Shown: positions 1-10,715 of the stretch, piece after piece
Layout: each line of letters starts with the position of its first letter
Numbering within the stretch: the stretch's first letter is position 1
Assembly (NCBI RefSeq): GCF_000425705.1
Contig: NZ_AUDY01000014.1
Span: 149,319-213,318, forward strand
DNA: 64,000 bases
Direction: 5' to 3'
Source of the DNA: Halobacillus kuroshimensis DSM 18393
GTDB lineage: Bacteria; Bacillota; Bacilli; Bacillales; Halobacillaceae
Notes under the pieces: generated by a model
What the model saw: the letters and a program-made list of their open reading frames with translations, nothing else
What the model was told of the DNA's origin: nothing
Database searches by the model: none
Program-made: the position numbers and the translations under genes

Positions 1-1619
<1,619 letters not shown>

Positions 1620-1652
1620 AGCTTTTGCCAATACCAAAAGGAGGTATGTACC

Positions 1653-3050
1653 ATGGCCAAAAAAGCGCCAGAAGTGGGAGAGTACCAATATGGTTTCCAC
1701 GAAAAAGACGTATCCATTTTCCGTACACAGAAAGGTTTGACGAAGGAAGTCGTTGAACAAATTTCTAATTATAAAGAAGAGCCGAAGTGGATGCTTGATT
1801 TCCGCCTGAAGTCTCTTGAGCAGTTCTATAAAATGCCGATGCCACAGTGGGGCGGCGACCTCCAGGAACTGAACTTTGATGATATTACGTATTACGTAAA
1901 ACCATCTGAGCGTTCCGAGCGTTCGTGGGATGAAGTTCCGGAAGAAATCAAGAATACGTTCGACCGTCTTGGAATTCCGGAAGCGGAGCAGAAATACCTT
2001 GCCGGTGTATCTGCCCAGTATGAATCCGAAGTGGTTTATCACAACATGGAGAAAGACCTGGAAGATATGGGTGTAATCTTTAAGGATACCGATTCAGCTC
2101 TTAAAGAAAACGAGGACCTTTTCAAAGAATATTTCGGAAAAGTCATTCCTCCATCCGACAACAAATTCTCAGCGTTGAACTCTGCGGTTTGGTCCGGTGG
2201 ATCCTTCATCTATGTTCCGAAAAATACGAAGGTGGAAACGCCGCTTCAGGCCTACTTCCGTATCAACTCTGAAAATATGGGACAGTTCGAGCGTACGCTG
2301 ATCATTGCTGACGAAGGTTCTTCCGTCCACTATGTAGAAGGTTGTACAGCTCCTACGTATTCGTCCAGCTCGCTGCACAGTGCGGTCGTTGAAATTTTCG
2401 TTAAGGATAATGCGTACTGCCGTTATACAACGATCCAGAACTGGGCCAACAACGTCTACAACCTTGTTACGAAGCGTGCGGTTGCTGAGTCCAATGCAAC
2501 GATGGAATGGGTCGACGGTAACCTCGGTTCCAAGTTGACGATGAAATATCCAGCTGTCCTTCTTAAAGGAGAAGGGGCTCGCGGTATGACGTTGTCCATC
2601 GCCCTTGCTGGTAAAGGCCAGCACCAGGATGCCGGTGCGAAAATGCACCACCTGGCGCCGAACACGTCTTCTACTATCGTATCCAAATCCATCTCCAAGC
2701 ATGGTGGTAAAGTAACCTACCGCGGAATCGTCCAGTTCGGCCGGAAAGCTGAAGGCGCACGTTCCAACGTTGAGTGCGATACGCTCATTATGGATAACGA
2801 ATCTACGTCAGATACGATTCCATACAACGAAATCATGAACGAGAACATCTCTCTCGAGCACGAAGCGAAAGTTTCCAAAGTGTCTGAAGAGCAGTTGTTC
2901 TACTTGATGAGCCGTGGTATTTCTGAAGAGGAAGCAACAGAAATGATCGTGATGGGCTTCATCGAGCCATTCACGAAAGAACTTCCAATGGAATATGCCG
3001 TTGAAATGAACCGCCTGATCAAATTTGAAATGGAAGGTTCCATCGGTTAA
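1653..3050 (+). CDS. sufB: SufB, Fe-S scaffold subunit
   Basis: Protein of 465 residues, the usual length for Bacillus SufB, the core subunit of the SufBCD scaffold on which [4Fe-4S] clusters are built in the cytosol. It has the SufB/SufD beta-helix core, with the conserved [20 protein letters not shown] stretch near 230-250 and the C-terminal region with [17 protein letters not shown] and [12 protein letters not shown]. An AGGAGG ribosome site at 1640-1645 supports the ATG at 1653. It is 33 bases downstream of sufU and ends the operon: a strong intrinsic terminator follows within 50 bases. Confidence 0.97.
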   Translation: MAKKAPEVGEYQYGFHEKDVSIFRTQKGLTKEVVEQISNYKEEPKWMLDFRLKSLEQFYKMPMPQWGGDLQELNFDDITYYVKPSERSERSWDEVPEEIKNTFDRLGIPEAEQKYLAGVSAQYESEVVYHNMEKDLEDMGVIFKDTDSALKENEDLFKEYFGKVIPPSDNKFSALNSAVWSGGSFIYVPKNTKVETPLQAYFRINSENMGQFERTLIIADEGSSVHYVEGCTAPTYSSSSLHSAVVEIFVKDNAYCRYTTIQNWANNVYNLVTKRAVAESNATMEWVDGNLGSKLTMKYPAVLLKGEGARGMTLSIALAGKGQHQDAGAKMHHLAPNTSSTIVSKSISKHGGKVTYRGIVQFGRKAEGARSNVECDTLIMDNESTSDTIPYNEIMNENISLEHEAKVSKVSEEQLFYLMSRGISEEEATEMIVMGFIEPFTKELPMEYAVEMNRLIKFEMEGSIG

Positions 3051-3061
3051 TTGAATACAGA

Positions 3062-3096
3062 AACCGCACAGATTCCGATCTGTGCGGTTTTTTTGT
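3062..3096 (+). terminator. Intrinsic terminator of the suf operon
   Basis: A 12-base-pair stem (AACCGCACAGAT with ATCTGTGCGGTT) and short loop, directly followed by a run of T. It closes the suf operon 12 bases after the sufB stop. Confidence 0.93.
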
Positions 3097-3196
3097 GGGC
3101 AGACACAGAAAGGAGAGGCAGAAGCGGCCAGGATGTTTTATGAATAGAAAACATGATACTATAATATTATCTATAATGAGTTGAGGAAGGTCCCTT

Positions 3197-4009
3197 ATGT
3201 TTCTTTTAATGTTTTTGATTGGTGTTGTGACGGCTTTAGTGGGGAGCATCGCCGGCCTCGGCGGCGGTGTTATTTTAGTTCCTGTGCTCCTCTTTTTAGC
3301 CGATCATCTTCCATCCTTTGACTGGGTGAGTCCCCAGTCCATCGTTGGAGTTTCACTGGTCGTTATGATTTTCACCGGTATGTCGTCGACGATCTCGTAT
3401 ATCCGGCATAACCGTGTGGATAAAAAAATCGGCTTTATCTTTTTATATGGAAGTATTCCTGGAGGCATCTTCGGTTCCTGGCTGAATCAATTTTTTAAGA
3501 CAGACGGGTTCTCTTTGTTTTTTGGAATTGTGATGATACTTGTTTCTCTATTGTTTTTTATTCCGAGGAGACCACCGGGCACACCGTTGTTCACAAGCGG
3601 GATAAAAAGAGAGAGAACCATAAATGGACAAACGTATACCTATCAAATGCCTCTATGGCTGGGGCTTTCCTTGTCATTTGCTGTTGGCATGCTCTCCGGT
3701 CTGCTCGGCATCGGCGGCGGTTCTTTGATGGTGCCTGCGATGATTCTGCTGCTGAATATTCCTCCGCATATCGCGACGGCTACATCGATGTTTATGATTT
3801 TCTTTGCCAGCATCACGAGTTCAGCCACCCATATTGCAATGGGGCATGTGGACTGGGCCGTCACGCTCTGGTTTATTCCGGGAGCCTATGCAGGAGGGAT
3901 GCTTGGAGCTAAAATCAACCGTCACCTGAACGGGAAAGCAGTGGAATGGTTCTTAAGGATTCTGCTGATTATGATAGGGATACGCTTAATCTGGCAAGGG
4001 TTAGGGTGA
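3197..4009 (+). CDS. yunE: TSUP (TauE/SafE) family membrane transporter
   Basis: Integral membrane protein of 270 residues with about eight hydrophobic helices. It shows two glycine-rich repeats typical of the TauE/SafE family (GSIAGLGGGVILVP near residue 15 and GMLSGLLGIGGGSLMVP near 170). Family members export or import sulfite, sulfonates or related anions; the substrate cannot be read from sequence. TTGAGGAAGG at 3180-3189 is the ribosome site for the ATG at 3197. A TATAAT-like hexamer at 3160-3165 may be the promoter -10, but no good -35 is visible. The place downstream of suf and before yunD matches B. subtilis YunE. Confidence 0.88.
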   Translation: MFLLMFLIGVVTALVGSIAGLGGGVILVPVLLFLADHLPSFDWVSPQSIVGVSLVVMIFTGMSSTISYIRHNRVDKKIGFIFLYGSIPGGIFGSWLNQFFKTDGFSLFFGIVMILVSLLFFIPRRPPGTPLFTSGIKRERTINGQTYTYQMPLWLGLSLSFAVGMLSGLLGIGGGSLMVPAMILLLNIPPHIATATSMFMIFFASITSSATHIAMGHVDWAVTLWFIPGAYAGGMLGAKINRHLNGKAVEWFLRILLIMIGIRLIWQGLG

Positions 4010-4017
4010 GGAGACTG

Positions 4018-5406
4018 ATGATGAAGGAAAAACTGCACGTATACTATACAAGTGATCTTCATAGTCACTTTGAGAATTGGCCCCAGATTGTCGGCTATTT
4101 TCGAGAGAAGAAAAAAATCCATGATCAAAAAGGGGAAGACTACTGGCTGTTGGATAACGGCGATCACGTCGACCGTTTTCATCCTATAACCGAAGGATTG
4201 ATGGGCAAGGGAAACGTTGACCTATTGAATCAGGCTGGTTATTCCGTAGCGACCCTAGGAAATAACGAAGGGATTACACTTGCCAAAGAGGACCTTCATA
4301 AACTCTATGACGAAGCGGACTTTCAAGTGGTCTGTGCCAATCTGGAGTGCTTGGAATCTCCTGCACCGGAATGGCTCAAACCGTATCATATCCTCCACTC
4401 CAGCAAAGGCACGAGGGTAGCCGTCATTGGTTTGACTGCTCCTTTCCAAGCCTTTTATCAGAAACTTGGATGGGATGTCCATTCACCATATGACTGGCTG
4501 GATAAGCTGCTGCCGGAAGTGAAGGAGAAAGCAGACATCGTCGTTCTATTATCCCACCTTGGGATTAATGAAGATGAAGAAATCGCACGAAGGTACAATG
4601 GAATTGATCTCATTATCGGAGGCCACACGCATCACCTTTTTCAAAACGGCGAGCTTGTAGAAGGTACGCTGCTGACAGCCGCTGGGAAGCACGGTACCCA
4701 TCTTGGGGAGGTGCTGTTGGAATGGGACCACAAGGCCGGTGAAATCACGAGGAAGGAAGCTTATGCGGTTCCTACAGAGCAGATGAGAAAAGACGATCAG
4801 GTGACCGAATACTTAAGGCAGATCCGTGGGGAGGCTGTCCGCCGTCTGGAAACCCCTGTAGCCTATTTGGAAGAGGCGATGCATATTGCCTGGTTCCAGG
4901 ACAGTCCGCTTATGTCCAGACTTACAGAGCAGCTCCGCACATGGACTTCATCTGATATAGCCATGTTGAATGCAGGCGTTCTTCTGGACCATCTGCCGGC
5001 AGGGGATATTACGTATGAGGACGTTCACCGGATCTGTCCGCATCCGATGAATCCATGCAAGGTGGAGTTAAGAGGAGATGAACTTCTTGAAGTCATCCGC
5101 GCTGCTCATACGAAGAAGTTGACAGAAATCCGCCTGAAAGGATTCGGATTCAGAGGAGAAGTCATAGGCAGAATGGTTTTTGCCGGCATTGATATTGAAC
5201 GACGGCAGGATGAGGACGGAGAAGAGCGTGTGGTTCAAGTGCTGTACAACGGCAGGCCTGTGGAATACGATCAGACGTACACCTTTGCTACAGCGGATAC
5301 ATTTACGTTCGGTCGTTTCTTCCCTGAAATTGCTTATGCAGAAACGAAGCAATATTTTATGCCGGAACTCTTACGTGATTTACTGAAAAAAGAACTGACA
5401 CAATAA
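4018..5406 (+). CDS. yunD: Metallophosphoesterase / 5'-nucleotidase family protein YunD
   Basis: Protein of about 462 residues in the bifunctional UDP-sugar hydrolase/5'-nucleotidase family. The N-terminal calcineurin-like domain carries the metal motifs SDLHSHF (near 12), DNGDHVDRF (near 48), GNNEG, LLSHLG and GGHTHH (near 200). The C-terminal half is the substrate-binding 5'-nucleotidase domain. There is no signal peptide, so it is cytosolic, unlike the secreted family members. The start is ATG 4018 (or the adjacent ATG 4021) behind GTGAGGAG; the longer open frame upstream overlaps yunE and lacks a ribosome site. It is transcribed with yunE, 8 bases apart. The natural substrate is not fixed by the sequence. 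Confidence 0.9.
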   Translation: MMKEKLHVYYTSDLHSHFENWPQIVGYFREKKKIHDQKGEDYWLLDNGDHVDRFHPITEGLMGKGNVDLLNQAGYSVATLGNNEGITLAKEDLHKLYDEADFQVVCANLECLESPAPEWLKPYHILHSSKGTRVAVIGLTAPFQAFYQKLGWDVHSPYDWLDKLLPEVKEKADIVVLLSHLGINEDEEIARRYNGIDLIIGGHTHHLFQNGELVEGTLLTAAGKHGTHLGEVLLEWDHKAGEITRKEAYAVPTEQMRKDDQVTEYLRQIRGEAVRRLETPVAYLEEAMHIAWFQDSPLMSRLTEQLRTWTSSDIAMLNAGVLLDHLPAGDITYEDVHRICPHPMNPCKVELRGDELLEVIRAAHTKKLTEIRLKGFGFRGEVIGRMVFAGIDIERRQDEDGEERVVQVLYNGRPVEYDQTYTFATADTFTFGRFFPEIAYAETKQYFMPELLRDLLKKELTQ

Positions 5407-5410
5407 AGCG

Positions 5411-5450
5411 TTCACCCCCTTGCCATGAATAAAAGCTGCAAGGGGGTGAA
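5411..5450. other. 13-bp perfect inverted repeat between yunD and yunB
   Basis: TTCACCCCCTTGC (5411-5423) pairs perfectly with GCAAGGGGGTGAA (5438-5450) around a 14-base loop, 5 bases after the yunD stop. There is no T-run on either strand, so it is a poor intrinsic terminator. It may be a mRNA 3'-end stabiliser or a Rho-assisted stop. Confidence 0.7.
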
Positions 5451-5571
5451 TTGATATCAGTTACCTATGCAGCAGGCATATAAAGAAACTCTCTATTTTC
5501 TGAAGCAGGGACTATCTTTTGTGATTAGAGAAAGGGCGCTCCTCATATATATAGAAGGGGAGGGTGCCTGT

Positions 5572-6348
5572 ATGCCTAAAAACCGAGTGACCAAACGATC
5601 GACCATCGGCAGGCGGATTGTCATCAGCCTGTTGTTTTTCGCCCTTTTCACGGTGCTGAGTCTCTGGTATATCAACAGAGGGGTTACGCCAGCGCTGGTC
5701 GAGATTGCTGAAACGAAAGCCCAGCAGCTGGCAAGAGATGCCATTAATGAAGCGGTAAGCAAACAGATTGCAGAGGATCTGCAATTTAATGATTTGGTGA
5801 AAATGGAAAAGGATGATCAGGGAAATGTTGTTTATATGGGTTGGAATTCTGTGCTTGTCAACAGAGCTCTGCGGGATACCACCATCAGGGTTCAAAATTT
5901 CCTGAAGCGGATGGAACTAGGGGAACTACCGATGGAGGATACGACACTGGAACCGGATCTCGATCCAGACCGTACTCCGGAAGAGCAGGGGGAGCAGCCG
6001 GCAACACTCATTGAACTTCCGATTGGGATGGCTACCAACAACAGTCTGCTTGCCAACCTTGGACCCAAGGTACCTGTACAGCTGCGTGTCATCGGAGATG
6101 TTCAGTCTGAAGTAGATATTGAAATGACGGAATACGGGATCAATGCCGCCTTGTTTGAATTGACCATCCACTTTGAGGTGAATGTCAGAATCGTCATCCC
6201 CTTTTCCACAGAAACGACGGTCGTCACCAACAATATTCCAATTGACCAGGCTACCATTCTCGGGGAAGTGCCGGAATATTTCGGAGGCATGTCCGGAGGC
6301 GACGGTGGGAATCCTTCGTTCTCCCTTCCGATGGAACCCTTGCAATAA
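5572..6348 (+). CDS. yunB: Sporulation protein YunB
   Basis: Protein of 258 residues with one N-terminal transmembrane segment (residues ~17-37) followed by the YunB domain, recognisable from the TPALVEIAETKAQQLARDAI and INEAVSKQ region. In B. subtilis yunB is expressed in the mother cell and is needed for efficient sporulation. The start is ATG 5572 behind GGGGAGGG; upstream in-frame codons from 5467 lack a ribosome site. The end of the gene overlaps the predicted promoter of the lysine-riboswitch transcript. I could not identify a convincing sigma-E promoter by eye. Confidence 0.9.
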   Translation: MPKNRVTKRSTIGRRIVISLLFFALFTVLSLWYINRGVTPALVEIAETKAQQLARDAINEAVSKQIAEDLQFNDLVKMEKDDQGNVVYMGWNSVLVNRALRDTTIRVQNFLKRMELGELPMEDTTLEPDLDPDRTPEEQGEQPATLIELPIGMATNNSLLANLGPKVPVQLRVIGDVQSEVDIEMTEYGINAALFELTIHFEVNVRIVIPFSTETTVVTNNIPIDQATILGEVPEYFGGMSGGDGGNPSFSLPMEPLQ

Positions 6349-6368
6349 TGGCCGGTCACTGGTACAAT
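6340..6368 (+). promoter_or_regulatory. Sigma-A promoter of the lysine riboswitch transcript
   Basis: TTGCAA (6340-6345), 17-base spacer, TACAAT (6363-6368). It overlaps the last codons of yunB and would start RNA just ahead of the lysine aptamer. Confidence 0.7.
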
Positions 6369-6396
6369 ACCAAAGAACTGAATATGCGTGACCTTA

Positions 6397-6586
6397 TCAG
6401 ATCGGTGAGGTAGAGGCGCAGGCATCATGAGTAGCTGATGGGAGTTTGACAAGCCGGGATCATTAGTGAAAGGGAGGGCCTGCCGAAGTGTGGCTTAACA
6501 CGTCAAGTTTTGACACGCTGGTGTATACCTGAAGAAGGCATACACTGTCATGCATGCTTTTGGGTGCATGGGGCGCTACTGATCGA
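6397..6586 (+). promoter_or_regulatory. Lysine riboswitch (L-box)
   Basis: The conserved L-box core is present in order: GGTGAGGTAGAGGCGC near 6404-6419, the AGTA element near 6430, AGGGAGGGCCTGCCGAAG near 6471-6488, paired arms with a GTGTATACC / GGCATACAC helix, a TGCATGC / GCATG hairpin, and closing GGGCGCTACTGATC near 6571-6585. ATCAG near 6397 pairs with CTGAT near 6579 as P1. High lysine is expected to terminate transcription before the transporter gene. Confidence 0.93.
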
Positions 6587-6614
6587 AATGGAGGATAATC
6601 AAGTTGTCTGCAGA

Positions 6615-6648
6615 CAGTGATGGATTATTTTCTGTCATTGTTTTTTTA
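6615..6648 (+). terminator. Probable riboswitch-controlled terminator
   Basis: A 7-base-pair stem with one G-U pair (ACAGTGA with TCATTGT) is followed directly by a T-run at 6641-6648. It sits just after the lysine aptamer, where the expression-platform terminator is expected. The stem is short, so the exact fold is uncertain. Confidence 0.6.
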
Positions 6649-6720
6649 TTTTATTCCTCATTTTATACCCACCAGTAGCCTTCCATTCCCGTAACATCAA
6701 GATATACGGAGGGGAAACAC

Positions 6721-8271
6721 ATGGAAGGAACCATCTTTTCTTTAGTTCCAGCAATACTTATGCTTATCCTTGTCTTAGTCACAAGGCGCGTCATCTTGTC
6801 CCTTGGGATAGGGATTATCGTCGGAGCATTCATGCTCACACAAATGGATATTGGAGCAGGTCTGGGCTTGATCTGGTCTATATTTGCCGGTATTTTCGTC
6901 AGCGAAGGGGCATTAAACACAGGGAATCTATATCTCTTGTCCTTTTTATTTCTGCTCGGAGTCGCCACAGCCTTTATGACGGCCTCCGGAGGCAGCCGTG
7001 CTTTCGGTAAGTGGGCCGTTGAAAGGATCCGGACGAGAAAAGGGGCCAAGCTTGTTCCGTCCATTCTAGGTATCATCATTTTTATTGATGACTACTTTAA
7101 TGCTCTTGCAGTCGGACAGGTCGCACGTCCTGTAACAGATCGCTATAAAGTATCCAGAGCAAAACTGGCCTACTATATTGACTCCACTTCAGCGCCGATT
7201 ACGGTCATATCACCGATATCCAGCTGGGGGGCTTATATTATCGGGACGATTGGCAGTATTCTTGCGGCCAATGAGATTTCGAACTATCAGGCTTTTGAAG
7301 CTTTCGTTCTTATGATCCCGGCAAACTTCTATGTATTTGCTGCACTGCTTCTCGTATTTTTGACGATTTATCTTCGTCTGGATATTGGTCCGATGAAAGC
7401 GCATGAAAACAGAGCCAAGGATACAGGCGAGCTTCACAACCCGGATAGGGGGGATGTGCCCGGCGACTTGAATAATGAATTCAAGGAGCATGATAACGGG
7501 AAGATTTCTCACTTAATCTGGCCGATTGTAACTTTGATCATCGGTACAGTCGGAATGATGGTATATACAGGAATTCAAAGTTCAGAAGGAACCGCGGATA
7601 TCCTTTCCATCTTTGCTAATACGAACGTAAACATTTCCTTGTTTGCCGGAGGAATCATTAGTGTGGTCACAGCCCTGGTTTTATATGTCGGGCAGCCGTC
7701 ACCGAAATCCGGTTTGCTGCACGTATTTCTTCAAGGGTTAAAAGCAATGCTGCCGGCGATCTACATTCTGATTGCTGCCTGGATGATCGGCGACATTATC
7801 AGCCGCCTGCAGACAGGTGAATATCTCGCCCAGCAGTTCAGCCAGGCGGATATTAACATTTCCTATCTGCCTTTAATAATCTTCCTGTTATCTGGTTTTA
7901 TGGCCTTGTCTACAGGAACGTCGTGGGGAACCTTTGGAATTATGCTTCCGATTGCAGGTGAGATCGCTGCCGTAACGGACCCATCCTTCCTTTTGCCTGC
8001 ACTATCCGCCGTGCTTGCGGGTTCTGTATTCGGAGATCACTGCTCACCGATTTCTGATACGACAATTCTTTCGTCCACAGGGGCGGGAGCCAATCACATT
8101 GATCACGTATTGACGCAGCTTCCATATGCCATCATTGCAGCGGTGGCTGCTTCAGTCGGCTATGTTGTACTGGGCCTTACAGGGCAGGTTTGGGTGCCGC
8201 TGCTGCTGTCCCTTATCATTGTTCTCATAACAGCACTGATCATTCATAAACTGAATCCTGAAAAAGGATAG
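6721..8271 (+). CDS. lysW: NhaC-family transporter, probable lysine importer LysW
   Basis: Membrane protein of 516 residues with about 11-12 helices, belonging to the NhaC Na+/H+ antiporter superfamily. The FIDDYFNALAVGQVARP motif lies near residue 120 and STSAPITVISPISSWGAY near 160; a second half carries STGTSWGTFGIMLPIA and GDHCSPISDTTILSS. On homology alone it would be called a sodium/proton antiporter. The lysine riboswitch immediately upstream argues instead for lysine transport; NhaC-like genes under L-box control have been proposed as the lysine transporter LysW. The ATG at 6721 follows GGAGGGG. Substrate assignment is inference from regulation. Confidence 0.85.
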   Translation: MEGTIFSLVPAILMLILVLVTRRVILSLGIGIIVGAFMLTQMDIGAGLGLIWSIFAGIFVSEGALNTGNLYLLSFLFLLGVATAFMTASGGSRAFGKWAVERIRTRKGAKLVPSILGIIIFIDDYFNALAVGQVARPVTDRYKVSRAKLAYYIDSTSAPITVISPISSWGAYIIGTIGSILAANEISNYQAFEAFVLMIPANFYVFAALLLVFLTIYLRLDIGPMKAHENRAKDTGELHNPDRGDVPGDLNNEFKEHDNGKISHLIWPIVTLIIGTVGMMVYTGIQSSEGTADILSIFANTNVNISLFAGGIISVVTALVLYVGQPSPKSGLLHVFLQGLKAMLPAIYILIAAWMIGDIISRLQTGEYLAQQFSQADINISYLPLIIFLLSGFMALSTGTSWGTFGIMLPIAGEIAAVTDPSFLLPALSAVLAGSVFGDHCSPISDTTILSSTGAGANHIDHVLTQLPYAIIAAVAASVGYVVLGLTGQVWVPLLLSLIIVLITALIIHKLNPEKG

Positions 8272-8287
8272 AAAAAATGATGAGTTG

Positions 8288-8333
8288 AAAAGAGGAGGAA
8301 CTTCTATTTATTAGAAGTTCCTCCTCTTTATTC
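8288..8333 (+). terminator. Long-stem terminator after lysW
   Basis: A stem of about 17 base pairs (AAGAGGAGGAACTTCTA with TAGAAGTTCCTCCTCTT) with a 5-base loop, followed by TTATTCT. Confidence 0.85.
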
Positions 8334-8352
8334 TCCAACACTTTACAAGTTG

Positions 8353-8384
8353 AAAGGCAGAGGAAGCATCCCTCTGCCTTTTTC
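8353..8384 (+). terminator. Second terminator, tandem to the first
   Basis: AAAGGCAGAGG pairs with CCTCTGCCTTT around a short loop and is followed by T residues. The pair of tandem terminators isolates lysW from the next transporter operon. Confidence 0.85.
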
Positions 8385-8440
8385 ATTCCTAAGTCCTAAG
8401 ACTTCCTAATCTGGTATTTTCTGAAAATTGAAAAATTCTT

Positions 8441-8469
8441 TTGACAAGCCACTGCGCTGTCGTTATAAT
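8441..8469 (+). promoter_or_regulatory. Consensus sigma-A promoter of the NSS transporter operon
   Basis: TTGACA (8441-8446), exactly 17 bases, TATAAT (8464-8469): both hexamers match consensus perfectly, so basal expression should be strong. No riboswitch or T-box core is visible in the 70-base leader. Confidence 0.88.
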
Positions 8470-8540
8470 TTAAACAGAATTATCAGAAAAATAAAAATTG
8501 AGGGACATTAACCGACGTTCCTCTCAGGGAGGTCTTTCAC

Positions 8541-10067
8541 ATGGAAAATCGCGCACAATGGGGTACACGTGCCGGATTTATCCTGGCAGCCGTAGGTTCT
8601 GCCATTGGTTTGGGGAACATTTGGCGTTTTCCGGCTGTAGCTTATGAAAACGGAGGCGGAGCATTTTTTATTCCTTATTTGTTTGCTCTTCTAACCGCAG
8701 GTATTCCACTATTGATCATGGAGTTCACCATCGGTCATAAGTACCGTGGATCTGCACCGTTGTCCTTTTTCCGGATGAGCAGAAAAACAGAGTGGATCGG
8801 CTGGTGGGGTGTGCTGGTTGCGTTTGTTATATCCACTTATTATGCGGTCATTATCGGATGGGCAATTTCCTACAGTGTATTTTCTTTCAATCTATCATGG
8901 GGTGATGATACCGAAGGCTTTTTATTCAGTGACTATCTGCAATTATCTGTTAATCCCGGCGAGACCGGAAGCCTTGTCCCAGGTGTCCTGATTCCTCTGC
9001 TCATTGTATGGGTGATTACACTTGGGGTCCTGTTCAAGGGAGTCAAAAAGGGAATTGAGACAGCGAACAAAATCTTCATTCCTACGCTTGTCGTCCTTTT
9101 CATGATTATCGTGATACGTGCCCTTACACTTCCTGGAGCTGCGCAGGGTCTTCAGGCCTTTTTCGAACCGAATTTCTCAGCGATCATGGATAGTTCGGTA
9201 TGGGTGGCTGCCTATGGGCAGATTTTCTTCAGTCTTTCCATTGCCTTTGCTATTATGATTACTTATTCCAGTTATCTTCCGAAAAAATCGGATATTACTA
9301 ATAACGCGTTTATTGCTGGTTTCAGTAATTCAGGCTTTGAATTACTTGCTGGTATTGGAGTATTCGCCGCCCTTGGCTTCATGGCCTCCCAGAGTGGAGT
9401 TCCTGTAAACGAAGTCGTAAGCGGCGGAGTGGGACTGGCCTTTGTCGTTTTCCCGCAGATCATTAATGAATTTCCTGCTTTGAATGGGTTGTTCGGATTT
9501 TTATTCTTCCTCTCCCTTGTACTTGCAGGGCTGTCTTCACTGATTTCCATCTCTGAAACGTATGTCGCAGGGATCAGCGAGAAGTTTGGTATTTCCAGAA
9601 CGAAAGCTGTAGCCTTTGGAGGCGGAACAGCAGCCGTTATCTCACTGTTGTTTGCTACGCAGGGTGGGTTGTTCTTCCTGGATGCTGCCGACTACTTCAT
9701 CAACCAGTTTGGTGTCGCCTTCGTCGGGCTTGTCGAAGTCGTAGTCATTGCCTGGTTCCTTCGTAAGCTCAATGATTTTCAGTCGCACGCCAATGAAATA
9801 TCCGATATCCGTCTCGGAACATGGTGGAAAGTGTCCCTTGGACTTATTACACCACTCGTACTTGGATATATGATGTTCGACCTGTTTAAAACGAACCTGG
9901 CGAAAGAGTTCGACACAGATACAGGAAACTACGAAGGATATGCAGATGGGTTCATTCTTTTCGGTGGCTGGTTTGTGGCAGCGTTCGCCCTCATCGTCGG
10001 AGTGTTGATGATGTTTAAACGCTGGAACGCCAAAGCTTTCGAAGAGGAAAAAAAGGAGGTAAGCTGA
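8541..10067 (+). CDS. metP: NSS-family sodium-dependent amino acid importer (MetP-like)
   Basis: LeuT-fold neurotransmitter:sodium symporter family protein of 508 residues with about 12 helices. Helix 1 has the sodium/substrate-site signature VGSAIGLGNIWRFP followed by ENGGGAFFIPY. Bacterial NSS proteins import amino acids with sodium. The directly downstream 32-residue gene is a MetS-type small subunit, so the closest described system is the methionine/alanine importer MetPS. Ribosome site GGGAGG at 8527-8532 precedes ATG 8541. Methionine/alanine specificity is inferred from that partner; no methionine-responsive RNA element is seen. Confidence 0.88.
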   Translation: MENRAQWGTRAGFILAAVGSAIGLGNIWRFPAVAYENGGGAFFIPYLFALLTAGIPLLIMEFTIGHKYRGSAPLSFFRMSRKTEWIGWWGVLVAFVISTYYAVIIGWAISYSVFSFNLSWGDDTEGFLFSDYLQLSVNPGETGSLVPGVLIPLLIVWVITLGVLFKGVKKGIETANKIFIPTLVVLFMIIVIRALTLPGAAQGLQAFFEPNFSAIMDSSVWVAAYGQIFFSLSIAFAIMITYSSYLPKKSDITNNAFIAGFSNSGFELLAGIGVFAALGFMASQSGVPVNEVVSGGVGLAFVVFPQIINEFPALNGLFGFLFFLSLVLAGLSSLISISETYVAGISEKFGISRTKAVAFGGGTAAVISLLFATQGGLFFLDAADYFINQFGVAFVGLVEVVVIAWFLRKLNDFQSHANEISDIRLGTWWKVSLGLITPLVLGYMMFDLFKTNLAKEFDTDTGNYEGYADGFILFGGWFVAAFALIVGVLMMFKRWNAKAFEEEKKEVS

Positions 10068-10068
10068 C

Positions 10069-10167
10069 ATGACAGCAGGTGCAGTAATTACCATGGTTAT
10101 CGGAATGGTTGTCATCTGGGGAGGTCTGGCAGCGAGCATTACGAACGCTGTGAAAAAAGCTAAATAA
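10069..10167 (+). CDS. metS: MetS-type small subunit of the NSS importer (32 aa)
   Basis: A 32-residue single-pass membrane peptide starting MTAGAVITMVIGMVVIWGGL and ending in a basic tail (NAVKKAK). AAAAAGGAGG at 10050-10059 is a near-ideal ribosome site, and the ATG lies one base after the stop of the transporter, so the two are translationally coupled. This is the pattern of the putative methionine and alanine importer small subunit family, in which the short peptide is needed for transport by the large NSS subunit. It is below the length cut-off of most gene finders. A perfect GC-rich terminator follows 2 bases after the stop. Confidence 0.87.
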   Translation: MTAGAVITMVIGMVVIWGGLAASITNAVKKAK

Positions 10168-10169
10168 TC

Positions 10170-10196
10170 AAAGGCGCCGCATCAGCGGCGCCTTTT
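10170..10196 (+). terminator. Terminator of the metPS-like operon
   Basis: AAGGCGCCGC pairs perfectly with GCGGCGCCTT around ATCA, followed by TT. The stem is very GC rich, with a short T tract. Confidence 0.9.
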
Positions 10197-10402
10197 AGTT
10201 TGTGTCATGATCGAGCGTTTCACTTGCCCTTTCAAGAAGTGTGATCAATTTCTTTCCGCAGATGAAGGTATCCAAGGAAAAATCATATTAAACCGCCACA
10301 CGCGTGCGAAGTCTGTCTCCCTATTAACTAATGTTTGTACTTTTCTGATTTTTCTTTTAAAATTATATCGAATTTGATTATATATTTTGTAGGGGGTTCA
10401 GT

Positions 10403-10648
10403 TTGAATAAGATTGAGCGAATAATGAAGCCCATTCATATAGGGTTCACAACATTATGTTTGATTTATTTACTTTTAATATTTATCACTGATATAGTTTT
10501 ATCTCCACCAATTCTTTTTGCCTTTTTCATTGTCATTCCGTTGGGTAGGGCAAGTTTCCGACAAAGTGAAGGCCATAAAATTGATGCTATTGCCTCTCTT
10601 GGTTTGAGTTTGTTTTCCTTGGCAGCACTCGTTATTTCTTTAATTTAA
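10403..10648 (+). CDS. Small two-helix membrane protein, family not recognised
   Basis: An 81-residue protein with TTG start behind AGGGGG (10391-10396). It has a hydrophobic helix at about residues 13-30, a second at 33-48, and a third hydrophobic stretch at the C-terminus (66-81), with a charged loop (RQSEGHKID) between. The surrounding region is noticeably more AT rich than its neighbours. It stands alone between two terminators. I do not recognise the family; several short Bacillus membrane protein families look like this. Confidence 0.6.
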   Translation: MNKIERIMKPIHIGFTTLCLIYLLLIFITDIVLSPPILFAFFIVIPLGRASFRQSEGHKIDAIASLGLSLFSLAALVISLI

Positions 10649-10684
10649 AAAGGACGCCTTTCCATTGAATGAAGGGCGTCCTTC
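10649..10684 (+). terminator. Terminator after the small membrane protein
   Basis: AAGGACGCC pairs with GGCGTCCTT (one bulge) around an AT-rich loop, followed by CTTTT. Confidence 0.85.
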
Positions 10685-10715
10685 TTTTCATCTCATCATT
10701 TGAACAGATCAAGTG

